Source of the DNA: Anaerovorax sp. IOR16
GTDB taxonomy: Bacteria; Bacillota; Clostridia; Peptostreptococcales; Anaerovoracaceae
NCBI RefSeq assembly: GCF_017168145.1
Contig: NZ_JADQTL010000012.1
Coordinates: 124,001-188,000 of the forward strand
Direction of reading: 5' to 3'
Length of the DNA: 64,000 nucleotides
Part shown: piece after piece, positions 33,548 to 42,852 of the stretch
Numbering within the stretch: position 1 is the stretch's first letter
Layout of the letters: each line of letters starts with the position of its first letter
Made by a program: the position numbers and the translations under genes
Notes under the pieces: model-generated
Seen by the model: only the letters and a program-made list of their open reading frames with translations
What the model was told of the DNA's origin: nothing
Database searches by the model: none

Positions 33548-36058
33548 TCACTCTTTTACAATCTCTTTTTTACCATTACAAAAAGATTCTATATTTACAT
33601 TTTCAGAAGAAATTTCATTAAAAAAAACAGCACCTTCCAAATCATTTCTAACTATCATTATATCGTACTTTTGAAATAATTCAATTACACGGAAGGCAGG
33701 ATGTCCAAAATTATTTTTTCCAACTTGAATCACTGCAATTTTAGGATTTACTGCATTTAAAAAATCTTCGGAAGTTGAATACGCACTACCATGATGCCCG
33801 ACCTTTAAAACATTACAATTTAAGTTTTTCCGAGTCTCCATTAAAGTCTTTTCTCCTTCAAAACCCATATCTCCTGTCATTAAAACAGAAAAGCCCAAAT
33901 AGTTCACCCTAATAATTAAACTGGTTGCATTTTCATCCTCTTCTTGAAACATAGCAAGATACTGTTCTCGGCTCATTCTCTTAGGTGCCAGAATATCAAG
34001 CCAAATATCTTTTTCTAATTTAACACGATCTCCTTTTTTTAAATAGAGAATTCTCGTTTCAGTCTGTCTATTTTGAACTCTCATAAGATCATTTTTCATC
34101 CTTTTATTTTGTGCAGCATAGGTTATGCCCAATGGAAAAGCCTCCGTTCGAATTTCATTGCCTTCATAAATGCCAAGATACTTAATCGGCATATAAACAG
34201 AAAGCTCCTGTATTCCCTTAAAGTGATCGGTATGTAAATGTGTCACAATTGCCAAATCAATGTAATCCACGCCATTTTTCAATAAGTAGGGAAGAAGTAC
34301 CTTCTTCCCTACATTGAAACGGGCGCTGCCTCCACCATCAATCAGAATGTTTTTTCCGGAAGGAGTTCTTATGTGGAGGCAGTCCCCCTGCCCCACATCC
34401 ACAAATGTTAATTGATGCAGCTTTCTTGAAAAAGGATGAGGGGCATCAGCGGCGCCGCAGCCCCATGGGAAAACACAGGCGCACGCCACTATTAGGGCAA
34501 ATACGGCGTAAATCCGCCGTGTCTTGCCCTTTCTGCACAGAATGTAATGTGATTCTGTGCAGAAGAAAAAGAGCCCGCCGTAAAAAAGGATCAAAACTCC
34601 AAGAGGCGGGCTTACCAACCAAAAACACCCTCGTCCCCACATCGTAAAAATACCATTAATTTTTAAAATGACTTCCAGTAATAAATCAGCTGACTTTGCT
34701 GCGACACCAAAGAAAATTCCGCCCATATAAGGCAACCAGCAAAGAAACACTAAACTCATTCCAATAGGAATAAGCATACCTGCTAAAAAAAGAATCGGTG
34801 GATTTAATAAAAATCCTGCAAAAGAAAAAGAATTAAAATGAAAGATGATTAGAGGAGCCATAGAAAATTGCAAAACAAATAAAGGAGAAAGAAACTTCCC
34901 AACACTTCCAATCCATTCTTTTGCCGTAAACAGTACCATTCGGTCAATTTGACTGTCAAGCCATGGTAAAATAACTGCCAAAGAATAAACCGCCAAATAA
35001 GTTAACTGAAACCCTACATTATATATCGTATAAGGATTATAGATAATTTGCAGGAAACAGCTAAAACAAATTGCATTAAAAAAATCATACCGCTGTAAGC
35101 AGAGAGACCCTAAAATATGAATACTAATCATAAGAGAAGCTCGTACCACAGATGGAGAAAAATCTGCCAAAGCCGCATATAAAAACAAAAAAAGCAAAAT
35201 GAAAAAGCTTCTTTTTGTTTTCGATTTTTTCTTAAGACAGCGATTAATATATAAGTAAAGCAGATTGACGTGAATACCAGAAACCGCTAAGATATGTGCA
35301 ATCCCATTTCTTTGAAAACTCTCATACAAATCTTCGTCCATAAAATTTTTATCCCCAAAAAGCATTCCGATTAATAAGCCACATTTCTCTTTCGATAAAT
35401 TATCCTGCAAAGCTTGAATTCCTTTTTGTTTAAATTGAGCCAGACCCATCTTAAATTTGTTTTCTCCAATCCCTTGCACCTTAAATTGTCCATAATTTAC
35501 TGACATAACCCATCGAATTTTTTTACTGCGGAGATACTTTAAATAATCAAAGCAACCTGGATTTTTTCCTCTTTGCGGTATTTCTAAAATTCCTCTTACA
35601 TCAACCATTTTCCCTGAAAGACATTTTTCTTTTATTGTTTCTGGTTCCCATACTGTTAATAAAATCCGCTCTCGAATCGGTTGCCAATCTGTCTCATTTT
35701 CACCGTCACGGTAACGATATGACTGTATTTTCAATAATACATGGCTGCTTTCTTCCTTTTGACTAACCGACTGTACCGTACCTTTCAAAGAAACCATTTC
35801 TCCAATATGAGTATCTAAAACAGTTGATTTCATCTCAAAGAAAGAAAAATACTGTATACCTATAAAAAATACAAATAAAAAAAAGCCTGCCCATACAACA
35901 GACTTCCTCCATTTTCCCTTCTCTAAAAAACAAAAACAGACAATAATAAGACAGCTAACACCTTGAACACAAAACGCCATCCAAAAATTCGCAATTAACG
36001 CTTGTTCTATTATTCCAGATAGAAAACAAAAAAACAGAAAAGCAAACGGTCTTCTCAA
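33548..36058 (-). CDS. comEC: ComEC/Rec2-family DNA-uptake channel protein
   Basis: An 836-residue membrane protein for transport of single-stranded DNA in competence. It has an N-terminal DUF4131-like OB region (VSLKGTVQSVSQKEESSHVL), the polytopic competence domain (starting near LLIGMLFGDKNFMDEDLYESF, with AHILAVSGIHVNLL) and a C-terminal metallo-beta-lactamase domain (FVDVGQGDCLHI, THLHTDHFKG, KVGHHGSAYSTS). The start is set at TTG 36058: AAAGGAG lies 6 nt upstream and the protein then begins MRRPFAFLFF as family members do; ATG 36094 would extend it by 12 residues. GC-rich palindromes lie in the codons joining the last helix to the lactamase domain. Confidence 0.93.
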   Translation of the reverse strand: MRRPFAFLFFCFLSGIIEQALIANFWMAFCVQGVSCLIIVCFCFLEKGKWRKSVVWAGFFLFVFFIGIQYFSFFEMKSTVLDTHIGEMVSLKGTVQSVSQKEESSHVLLKIQSYRYRDGENETDWQPIRERILLTVWEPETIKEKCLSGKMVDVRGILEIPQRGKNPGCFDYLKYLRSKKIRWVMSVNYGQFKVQGIGENKFKMGLAQFKQKGIQALQDNLSKEKCGLLIGMLFGDKNFMDEDLYESFQRNGIAHILAVSGIHVNLLYLYINRCLKKKSKTKRSFFILLFLFLYAALADFSPSVVRASLMISIHILGSLCLQRYDFFNAICFSCFLQIIYNPYTIYNVGFQLTYLAVYSLAVILPWLDSQIDRMVLFTAKEWIGSVGKFLSPLFVLQFSMAPLIIFHFNSFSFAGFLLNPPILFLAGMLIPIGMSLVFLCWLPYMGGIFFGVAAKSADLLLEVILKINGIFTMWGRGCFWLVSPPLGVLILFYGGLFFFCTESHYILCRKGKTRRIYAVFALIVACACVFPWGCGAADAPHPFSRKLHQLTFVDVGQGDCLHIRTPSGKNILIDGGGSARFNVGKKVLLPYLLKNGVDYIDLAIVTHLHTDHFKGIQELSVYMPIKYLGIYEGNEIRTEAFPLGITYAAQNKRMKNDLMRVQNRQTETRILYLKKGDRVKLEKDIWLDILAPKRMSREQYLAMFQEEDENATSLIIRVNYLGFSVLMTGDMGFEGEKTLMETRKNLNCNVLKVGHHGSAYSTSEDFLNAVNPKIAVIQVGKNNFGHPAFRVIELFQKYDIMIVRNDLEGAVFFNEISSENVNIESFCNGKKEIVKE
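34449..34612. repeat. cluster of GC-rich palindromes inside comEC
   Basis: Four dyads occur in 165 bp: GCGGCGCCGC (34449-34458); AGGGCAAATACGGCG with CGCCGTGTCTTGCCCT (34494-34530); a perfect 12-bp TCTGCACAGAAT/ATTCTGTGCAGA with 8-nt loop (34532-34563); and AGCCCGCC/GGCGGGCT (34572-34612). The stretch is far richer in G+C than its surroundings, yet the comEC frame stays open. Confidence 0.65.
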
Positions 36059-36135
36059 TATACACTCCTTTTTTGAAAGCAACCATATTTGCATTCCCCA
36101 TTTTTAGTTTACTTTTTCTGTAAAATTTTGTCAAC

Positions 36136-36552
36136 TTAATTTCCAGGCAAAGATCGATGCCCCAAACCTATGACAACTTCATTTAAATGCAAAAGCCCAA
36201 TACTCATAAAGATGCAGACACTCAAATGCTCTTTATGACGGCAAATTGCAACTTTACCGCCTCCATTTAATCCCGTTGCCTTAGCAATGACTTGAGTTAA
36301 GGCCTCTCTTGCAGCTCCTGCAATTGCTCCATCTTCTACATGGCACTCCTTGGTAACACTGTTTTTTCTGGAAGCCAAAATTGCCCGTTCAATAATAATA
36401 TGAATGGAATTCACTACATCTCCACCAACATCGACTGCTGCTCCATAAATTTCTCTTTCACGCAATCGCTGCAACAGCTGTTCCTCTGCCGTTCTCGTTG
36501 GCGTAATCGCCAGTTTAATTGCTGCTCTGGCTACATCTATGCTGTCATACAT
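36136..36552 (-). CDS. HutP-family protein
   Basis: About 138 residues. The pattern (IDVARAAIKLA, VVNSIHIIIERAILASRK, HVEDGAIAGAAREAL, then GIGLLHL-like SIGLLHLNEVVIGLGHRSL at the end) fits the clostridial HutP family, whose Bacillus member is an L-histidine- and Mg2+-dependent RNA-binding antiterminator. The start is set at ATG 36552 (AAAGG 8 nt upstream); TTG 36558 is possible. No histidine-utilisation genes are near, so its RNA target is unknown. Confidence 0.8.
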   Translation of the reverse strand: MYDSIDVARAAIKLAITPTRTAEEQLLQRLREREIYGAAVDVGGDVVNSIHIIIERAILASRKNSVTKECHVEDGAIAGAAREALTQVIAKATGLNGGGKVAICRHKEHLSVCIFMSIGLLHLNEVVIGLGHRSLPGN

Positions 36553-36820
36553 ATCCAATACCTTTCCTTCCCGATACTACTACATCACTGAAATGATTAT
36601 ACTACGCCAAGCAAATTCTTTGCAATGTGAATTCTTCTTTTGATTTGGAACATTTTCATCCCTTTTACTGTCAAAAAAGTAGATAGTATGCTATACTATA
36701 TGCTGGTAAATTAGAATTACTTGTGTAATATGCACGCACATTCACTGCTGATTGATAAAAATAACGAAAAACAGCAATGACAATAAAATATAAATTTGAT
36801 AAGAAAGGTTGGTGATTTTT
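36553..36820. other. divergent intergenic region between the HutP-type and PBP genes
   Basis: A weak promoter for the PBP may lie at 36669-36697 (TGTCAA, 17 bp, TATACT). Inverted repeat ATAGTAT/ATACTAT (36683-36699) overlaps the -10. No small gene is seen. Confidence 0.35.
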
Positions 36821-39800
36821 TTGGGTGATGACTCTAAAAACAAAAGCGATGTCGAACGAGAAATTGATGACTTTCTCAGTCAATTTGATGAAGAATCATC
36901 TGATGATAAAAATTTTAAGAATAGCCACATAAATAATGGTGAATCACATATTAAAATTGATGATCAATTTGATAAAATCAGCCATGATTTTGACCGAAAT
37001 TTTAAAAAATCCAGCGACTCCGATGAATTATTTCGGAAAAACATGGCAAAACTCGAGGCAGAAACAACTAGACCAAGCCGAATGCAACGTTTTCACGGAG
37101 AACGAGGTGTAAGCATTGGCGATAAAAAGAACATACCTGCAAAATCCACTCAAGAAAAAGGGAACTTGCAATCATCTACATCTTTGTCACAGTCCTCTGC
37201 ACAAGAAAAAAGAGGATTTTTAACGCGTGCAAAAAGCTATTTTATAGCTTTATTAATGAAGACAAAGATTCTGGAGCGAAACGAAGAAACGCAAAGTTCA
37301 GAAAGTGATATGAGGACAACAATGAGTGACTCTAAAAAGAAAAAGAAAAAATATCGATTAAATACAAAACAGCTATTTAAATTTATAATTTCTGCAGGAT
37401 TGGCATTCTGTATCATTATCGCGGCCATCGTTATTTCGATTATAGTAACAGCACCGCCAATTGATCCAGATAATATTTATGCCCTTTTATCCGAGAACTC
37501 TGTTCTGTACGATGATGAAGGACAAATCGTAGATAGCTTAAATCAGGGAAAAGGTCTACGTACCAATGTGTCATATAAGCAACTGCCTCCTGATCTTATA
37601 GATGCCTTTGTCTCTATAGAGGATAAAACTTTTTGGGACCATCACGGTTTTAACTTTGTTCGTATTTTTGGTGCAATCTTTGAAAGCATTACGCAAGGTG
37701 AGAGAATCAGTGGTACCAGTACGATCACACAGCAATTAGCCCGTAATTTATATTTGGCAGAAAGCAAATCACAACGTTCTATGACGCGTAAAATCAAAGA
37801 AGCCTATTATACGGTTTGTCTGGAACGTAAATTAACCAAGGAACAAATCATTGAAGCATACTTGAATACCATATTTTTAGGTAGTCACGCCAATGGTGTG
37901 CAAGCCGCTTCTCAAGCTTATTTTTCAAAGGATGTTGAAGATTTAACGCTTCCGGAGTGCGCTCTTTTGGCAACACTTCCGCAAAGCCCGAATTCCTATT
38001 CACCAGTAAAACAAGAAAAAAATGAATTATTGGATACAGAAGGTCTTGATATTCTTCGCCGCGGCGATGAATACACCGTATGGTATAATGATTCTTTTGT
38101 TCCAAGGCAGCAATTAGTACTTAAATTTATGAAAGAACAGGGTAAAATAAACCAAAGTGAATACAAAGAGGCAATGGATTATGATATTCGTTCTTCCATC
38201 AATCCAAGCCAAGATAATACACATGATATCTCCTCCTACTTTGCAGATTATACGATTAAGCAAGTACTCAAGGATTTGATTGAAAAAAACGGTATGAAGG
38301 AATCCGATGCAAGAAATATGTTATACAACGGTGGTCTGCGTATTTATACAACAATGAATGTTAATATGCAAAAAATTGCTGAAACAGAGTTTGCAAATAG
38401 CGCAAACTTCCCAAAGGTTGTTTCATTAAATAAGGATAAATCCGGTAATGTACGTGATAAAAGCAATCGCATTCTTTTATACAACAAGAACTCTTATTTT
38501 AATAATGATGACAGCTTTACGATAAAGTCAGATGAATATCGCAAAAACACAGACGGAAGCCTTACCTTGTTAAAAGGTAATCGTTTGAATTTTTATAAGG
38601 TAGAAGTGAAAGAAAACATTGATTACAATATAGAATTTAAAGATTTATATGTAATTGAAGATGGCATTTTCTATCGCATCGAGGGCGGTGTTATTCAAAT
38701 ACCTGCGGAATATAAAAAGAAAGATGATGACGGAAATCTTATCATTGATGCGGCTTTCCTAAAAGATCGCCCTAAGTTTTTCCAGTCAAATGCAAACGGT
38801 GATTTAATTATCAGCAGTGAACATTTTTCTTTAAAGCAAAAAATATTGCAGCCTCAATCAGCTATGATTATTATGGATCATAAATCAGGCAGTATTAAAG
38901 CCATGGTAGGAGGACGCAGTATTGAGGGCAGACGGATTTTCAACCGTGCCACTGCAACTCGCCAACCTGGTTCTGCAATTAAGCCGATGGCAGTATACGG
39001 ACCGGCACTGCAAAGTGCCGTAGACGGTGAAACCAATTGGACTGCTTCCAGTGTAATTGATGATGCACCTTTATATGTACAGGGAAAAAAATGGCCGAAG
39101 AACTGGTACAATAGTTACCGTGGACTTAACACACTTCGTCAATCGGTAGAACAATCCATAAACGTCAATGCAGTAAAGGTATGGATGGATATCGGTGCAG
39201 ATCGTTCGGTAAACTTTTTAAAGAAATTAGGAGTTACTTCTGTTAAAGAATCCGGATCTGTCAATGATATGAATGCAGCCGCTCTCGCTTTAGGCGGTAT
39301 GTCAAACGGTATTTCTCCATTACAGATGTGTGCAGGATACAGTACTTTTGCAAATCAAGGCGTTTACAATGAACCAACTTGCTATACTAAGGTTACGAAT
39401 AAAAAAGGAGAAGTCATATTAGAGAATGAAGTCTCTACTACGCAAGTAATGGATCGAGGCGTTGCCTTTATTATGACTGATATTTTACGTACTACTGTAT
39501 CCAATGGTATTGCAGGCCGTGCTGCAATCGGAAATCAGCCTGTTGCAGGAAAAACCGGTACGACCTCCGATAACTATGATGCTTGGTTTGTAGGATTTAC
39601 CCCTCAATATTCTGCAGCTGTTTGGATTGGAAACGATTTCAACATTGAATTGAGTCAGGGAAGTGCTTCTGCTGCAAGAGTTTGGAGTAAAATCATGAAG
39701 CAGATTCACAAGAACATTCCAACTGGTAGTTTCCCGACTGCAGATAACATTATCAGCAAAGCAATTGATATAAAATCCGGTAAACTCCCTAGTGAATATA

Positions 39801-40264
39801 GCTCAATGGATCCAAGAGTAACGGTAAAAAATGAATACTTTGTTTCTGGAACTGAACCAAAAGAAGTCGATGATGTTCATGTTGCAGTTACGGTTTGTGA
39901 AAGCTCTGGCTTATTAGCGACACCTTGGTGTCCAAATCCCGTACACAAAGTAGCGATAAAAAGACCTGGCGGCAGTGTATCTGGAGTAGAAGATGCAATT
40001 TATGATGCACCAACCACTTACTGTCATCTCCATAACTTAGATCCTGCTAAATATCCTGTAAGTGAAGGCTCTACGGTAGACCCTAATTTTGTACCATCAT
40101 TGCCATCTGATGAAGATGAAACAAATCCTGATGAAGGTACCGATAACGAAAATGAAAATGTAACAAATCCACCGTCAATACCGCCAGTTGTTACAACCGG
40201 AAAGCCAGATAATAATTCGAAAAAGCCAGATAATAATTCGAAAAAACCAGATTGGTTAAATTAG
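36821..40264 (+). CDS. class A penicillin-binding protein (transglycosylase/transpeptidase, PBP1A type)
   Basis: About 1147 residues. A long charged cytoplasmic region (about 1-190, rich in D, E, S, K) precedes one membrane helix (FIISAGLAFCIIIAAIVISI). The GT51 transglycosylase domain follows (SIEDKTFWDHHGFN, GTSTITQQLARNLYL, RKIKEAYYTVCLERKLTKEQI). The transpeptidase has SAIK as SxxK, SINVN as SxN and KTGTT as KTG. A Pro/Asn/Lys-rich tail with repeats of PDNNSKK ends the protein. It polymerises and cross-links peptidoglycan. The start is placed at TTG 36821, 4 nt after GGTGAT and with AAAGG upstream; TTG 36809 or GTG 36812 are alternatives. Confidence 0.93.
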   Translation: MGDDSKNKSDVEREIDDFLSQFDEESSDDKNFKNSHINNGESHIKIDDQFDKISHDFDRNFKKSSDSDELFRKNMAKLEAETTRPSRMQRFHGERGVSIGDKKNIPAKSTQEKGNLQSSTSLSQSSAQEKRGFLTRAKSYFIALLMKTKILERNEETQSSESDMRTTMSDSKKKKKKYRLNTKQLFKFIISAGLAFCIIIAAIVISIIVTAPPIDPDNIYALLSENSVLYDDEGQIVDSLNQGKGLRTNVSYKQLPPDLIDAFVSIEDKTFWDHHGFNFVRIFGAIFESITQGERISGTSTITQQLARNLYLAESKSQRSMTRKIKEAYYTVCLERKLTKEQIIEAYLNTIFLGSHANGVQAASQAYFSKDVEDLTLPECALLATLPQSPNSYSPVKQEKNELLDTEGLDILRRGDEYTVWYNDSFVPRQQLVLKFMKEQGKINQSEYKEAMDYDIRSSINPSQDNTHDISSYFADYTIKQVLKDLIEKNGMKESDARNMLYNGGLRIYTTMNVNMQKIAETEFANSANFPKVVSLNKDKSGNVRDKSNRILLYNKNSYFNNDDSFTIKSDEYRKNTDGSLTLLKGNRLNFYKVEVKENIDYNIEFKDLYVIEDGIFYRIEGGVIQIPAEYKKKDDDGNLIIDAAFLKDRPKFFQSNANGDLIISSEHFSLKQKILQPQSAMIIMDHKSGSIKAMVGGRSIEGRRIFNRATATRQPGSAIKPMAVYGPALQSAVDGETNWTASSVIDDAPLYVQGKKWPKNWYNSYRGLNTLRQSVEQSINVNAVKVWMDIGADRSVNFLKKLGVTSVKESGSVNDMNAAALALGGMSNGISPLQMCAGYSTFANQGVYNEPTCYTKVTNKKGEVILENEVSTTQVMDRGVAFIMTDILRTTVSNGIAGRAAIGNQPVAGKTGTTSDNYDAWFVGFTPQYSAAVWIGNDFNIELSQGSASAARVWSKIMKQIHKNIPTGSFPTADNIISKAIDIKSGKLPSEYSSMDPRVTVKNEYFVSGTEPKEVDDVHVAVTVCESSGLLATPWCPNPVHKVAIKRPGGSVSGVEDAIYDAPTTYCHLHNLDPAKYPVSEGSTVDPNFVPSLPSDEDETNPDEGTDNENENVTNPPSIPPVVTTGKPDNNSKKPDNNSKKPDWLN
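40201..40255. repeat. short coding tandem repeat at the PBP C-terminus
   Basis: About two and a half copies of a 21-bp unit (AAGCCAGATAATAATTCGAA plus one base) encode PDNNSKK repeats. Confidence 0.7.
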
Positions 40265-40276
40265 CAAAAATATAAT

Positions 40277-40318
40277 AAAAGTCAACTCTCTATGATTAAT
40301 TATAGCGAGTTGACTTTT
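40277..40318. terminator. bidirectional terminator between the PBP and transglutaminase genes
   Basis: AAAAGTCAACTC (40277-40288) pairs with GAGTTGACTTTT (40307-40318), flanked by A/T runs, between converging genes. Confidence 0.85.
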
Positions 40319-40355
40319 TCATATTAGAAGCAATATTTTATATCACAATATCTTT

Positions 40356-41361
40356 TTACCATTCACCCTGAACAACTTCATACTTATGATTTATAGAAAA
40401 ATTTGAGTTATCGAAGTAATTGACTCCTGAATTTCCGAATGTTGTATCTACATTAATCCATCTATCCTCATCAGGATTATAGACTTGGTTCCAAGCATGA
40501 TCGCCCCATTCAGTACCATTATACCCCATCCCTGTAACAAATCTGACTTTTAATCCAACTGCACGGCACATAGAGACATATAAACATGAATAATCAAAAC
40601 AAACACCTTTGCCTTCCGAATAAGTTACGATGGATCCAGAATTAACATGGGAGGAGTTCTTTTCAATCATTTCTACTTTATCCTTGTCATATTGTATATT
40701 TCTACTAATCCATTCATACAACAAATAAGCCTTTTCCTTTTCATCTTTTCCAGTACTGACTATATTTTTCGCCATATTATCTATATCAGAATTGGATTTC
40801 ACGGCTTCATCAAGTGTCATACCATTAAAATATTTGATTGCCGTTATCTTCCAATAATTAGAATATTCACTATCATCTTTGTTTGCAGGTGTAAAATCCT
40901 CAGTTGCTTTTTTTATCGAATTATTAATAAATACGGGCATACTTTTCACTGTATCTGTACTTAATATAGGATTTAGAATATGATTATTTACGATTCGATA
41001 TGCCAAAGAATGATTGATATAGCTTTCAGCGGATGGGCTATTTACATAATTCGTATAAAAACTTAATAATAAAGAAAAAAGTATAATAATAAATATAGAT
41101 TTTGGAAGTTGCCACACTATACTAAGTATCCGTTTTGTATTACTGCTCATGGAATGATATGCATGTGAAATTTTATCTGTAATAGGAAGAATCAAATATT
41201 TATAGATTGGAATGCTTAAAATCCCCAAAATCCAAAGAGTTACATATAATAATACGAAAAATACAATAATATACGCTATAATATCATTGTCATAACGTAC
41301 TATAAAATCTTTCAAAGAAGGAATTAATTTATAAAAATATGCAAAAAAACCTTCCCCCTTC
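40356..41361 (-). pseudogene. transglutaminase-like membrane protein, 3' part (split by an IS element)
   Basis: This is the larger fragment of a gene interrupted at 41362. It encodes membrane segments (IIAYIIVFFVLLYVTLWILG; FIIILFSLLLSFYTNYV) and a C-terminal transglutaminase-like domain with catalytic Cys in GKGVCFDYSC, His in WGDHAWNQV and Asp in WINVDTTFG. The open frame continues to 41540, but those first 60 or so codons are antisense IS sequence. Joining to 42853-43046 through one copy of the target duplication restores 399 codons without a stop. Confidence 0.93.
41353..41361. repeat. target site duplication, left copy
   Basis: TCCCCCTTC occurs at 41353-41361 and again at 42844-42852, directly flanking the IS ends. 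Confidence 0.93.
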
Positions 41362-41384
41362 GGGAGTATCCTAAAGTTTGTGTA

Positions 41385-41427
41385 AACCTCTAAACTGATG
41401 TAAGATAAATATATCAGTTTGGAGGTT
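41385..41427 (+). promoter_or_regulatory. IS hairpin that sequesters the transposase ribosome binding site
   Basis: AACCTCTAAACTGAT (41385-41399) pairs along its full length, one G-U pair included, with ATCAGTTTGGAGGTT (41413-41427). The right arm contains the GGAGG of the transposase gene, so transcripts entering from outside would have the site masked. Confidence 0.7.
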
Positions 41428-41433
41428 TTATTT

Positions 41434-42690
41434 ATGCCCAAAAGAAGAAAAGAATCACCCCAAAAACAAGCAATCAGAAAAATGATGCAGGAATACTTAA
41501 AAGAGAATGATATTCCTATCAAAAATGGTACAGATGTCAATTCTGTTATGCGTGATATGATGTCTGTATTACTGGAGGGTTCTCTGGAAGGAGAATTAGA
41601 AGACGAACTGGGATACTCAAAATATGACTATCGGAATAAGGAAACCGACAATAGTCGGAATGGATATTCTTCTAAAATCATGCATACAAACTATGGAGAT
41701 ATGAATGTTGCTATTCCTCGTGACCGTAATGGAGAATATGAACCCCAGCTTATCAAGAAATATCAAAATACCGTTACGCAAGATATGGAAGAAAGGATAC
41801 TTTCCATGTATGCAAAAGGTATGACTACAAATGATATTGAATCCCATATGCGTGAGTTATATGACATTGATATTTCTGACAGTACGATTAGCCGAGTTAC
41901 TGATAAAATTATACCGATTGTAAAGGAATGGCAGGAACGTCCTTTGGAAGAAGTATATGCGGTTGTTTTTATGGATGCAATTCATTTCCACGTTCGTAGT
42001 GAAGGAAGAATACGAAAAAAGGCTGTGTATATTGCTTTGGGAATTGATATGAATGGTAGAAAGGACGTTTTAGGTATGTATGTTGGTGAAAATGAAAATG
42101 CTAAATTCTGGCTTTCTATACTGAATGGGCTAAAAAATCGTGGTGTAAAAGATATCTTAATAACATGTATTGATGGACTAAGTGGATTTCCACAAGCAAT
42201 TGAAGCAGTCTATCCTGAAACAGAGATACAGCAGTGCATTATTCATCAAATCCGTAACTCCACTAAATTTGTATCCTACAAAGATTTGAAAGCTCTGATG
42301 GCTGATTTGAAGCGAGTCTATACTGCCCCAACAGAAGAATTAGCCCTAAATGAATTGGAGTTGTTTCAAGAAAAATGGGATGTAAAATATCCGAAAATCT
42401 ATAAATCTTGGCATGATAATTGGTCAACTTTAGCAACCTATTTTAAATATCCTGAAGCTGTTAGGCGGCTTATTTATACCACAAATGCCATTGAGGGATT
42501 TAATCGTCAACTTCGTAAAGTAACAAAAAGCAAGACAATTTTTCCTTCTGACGATAGCCTTTTAAAAATGCTATATCTGGCAACGATAGATATCACAAAA
42601 AAGTGGACAGGATATCGTAGGGACTGGGGACGGATATATTCCCAGTTAGAGATTTATTTTGAGGAAAGACTAAAAAATCTCAACTTCTAA
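41434..42690 (+). CDS. IS256-family transposase
   Basis: A 418-residue mutator-type DDE transposase. The three acidic residues lie in VFMDAIHFHVR, TCIDGLSGFPQAIEA and TTNAIEGFNRQLRK, the last being the family signature; HQIRNSTKFV is also typical. The start is ATG 41434 with GGAGG 8 nt upstream; an in-frame extension to 41419 would include the ribosome site. The frame is intact, so the element may be active. Confidence 0.96.
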   Translation: MPKRRKESPQKQAIRKMMQEYLKENDIPIKNGTDVNSVMRDMMSVLLEGSLEGELEDELGYSKYDYRNKETDNSRNGYSSKIMHTNYGDMNVAIPRDRNGEYEPQLIKKYQNTVTQDMEERILSMYAKGMTTNDIESHMRELYDIDISDSTISRVTDKIIPIVKEWQERPLEEVYAVVFMDAIHFHVRSEGRIRKKAVYIALGIDMNGRKDVLGMYVGENENAKFWLSILNGLKNRGVKDILITCIDGLSGFPQAIEAVYPETEIQQCIIHQIRNSTKFVSYKDLKALMADLKRVYTAPTEELALNELELFQEKWDVKYPKIYKSWHDNWSTLATYFKYPEAVRRLIYTTNAIEGFNRQLRKVTKSKTIFPSDDSLLKMLYLATIDITKKWTGYRRDWGRIYSQLEIYFEERLKNLNF

Positions 42691-42695
42691 AAAAC

Positions 42696-42712
42696 AACTT
42701 GTTCGGCAAGTT
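42696..42712 (+). terminator. weak terminator after the transposase gene
   Basis: AACTTG and CAAGTT around a TTCGG loop, followed by TTATT, 6 bp after the stop codon. Confidence 0.5.
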
Positions 42713-42715
42713 TTA

Positions 42716-42743
42716 TTGACATGCAAAAAAATCATTGTATAAT
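42716..42743 (+). promoter_or_regulatory. consensus promoter near the right end of the IS, facing outward
   Basis: TTGACA (42716-42721) and TATAAT (42738-42743), both perfect, are 16 bp apart. The transcript would start near 42750 and immediately form a 12-bp stem, AAGGGTAGAATC with GACTCTGCCCTT, up to about 42782. Confidence 0.65.
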
Positions 42744-42843
42744 GCAAACAAGGGTAGAATCCCAAAATTGACTCTGCCCTTAAGTAACTATTCACATATC
42801 TTATATCAGATTTTTGAGTTTACACAAAACTTGAAACTGTCCC

Positions 42844-42852
42844 TCCCCCTTC
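42844..42852. repeat. target site duplication, right copy
   Basis: TCCCCCTTC, identical to 41353-41361. Confidence 0.93.

Larger units (their letters stand above)
41362..42843 (+). mobile_element. IS256-family insertion sequence, 1482 bp
   Basis: The element begins GGGAGTATCC and ends (reverse complement) GGGACAGTTT. The two 26-bp terminal inverted repeats match at about 17-18 positions, including the inner TTTGTGTAAAC block. It is flanked by 9-bp direct repeats and encodes one intact mutator-type transposase. Size, 8-9-bp duplication and transposase all fit IS256. A second copy is not present in the window. Confidence 0.95.

Noticed and set aside
34405-34647. Plus-strand small gene at the comEC palindromes
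   Set aside because: No ribosome site or recognisable protein; comEC remains open on the other strand.
41362-41540. Reading the transglutaminase-like gene as one intact 394-residue gene starting at 41540
   Set aside because: The first 60 or so codons are the reverse strand of the IS left end. The true N-terminus is at 43046.
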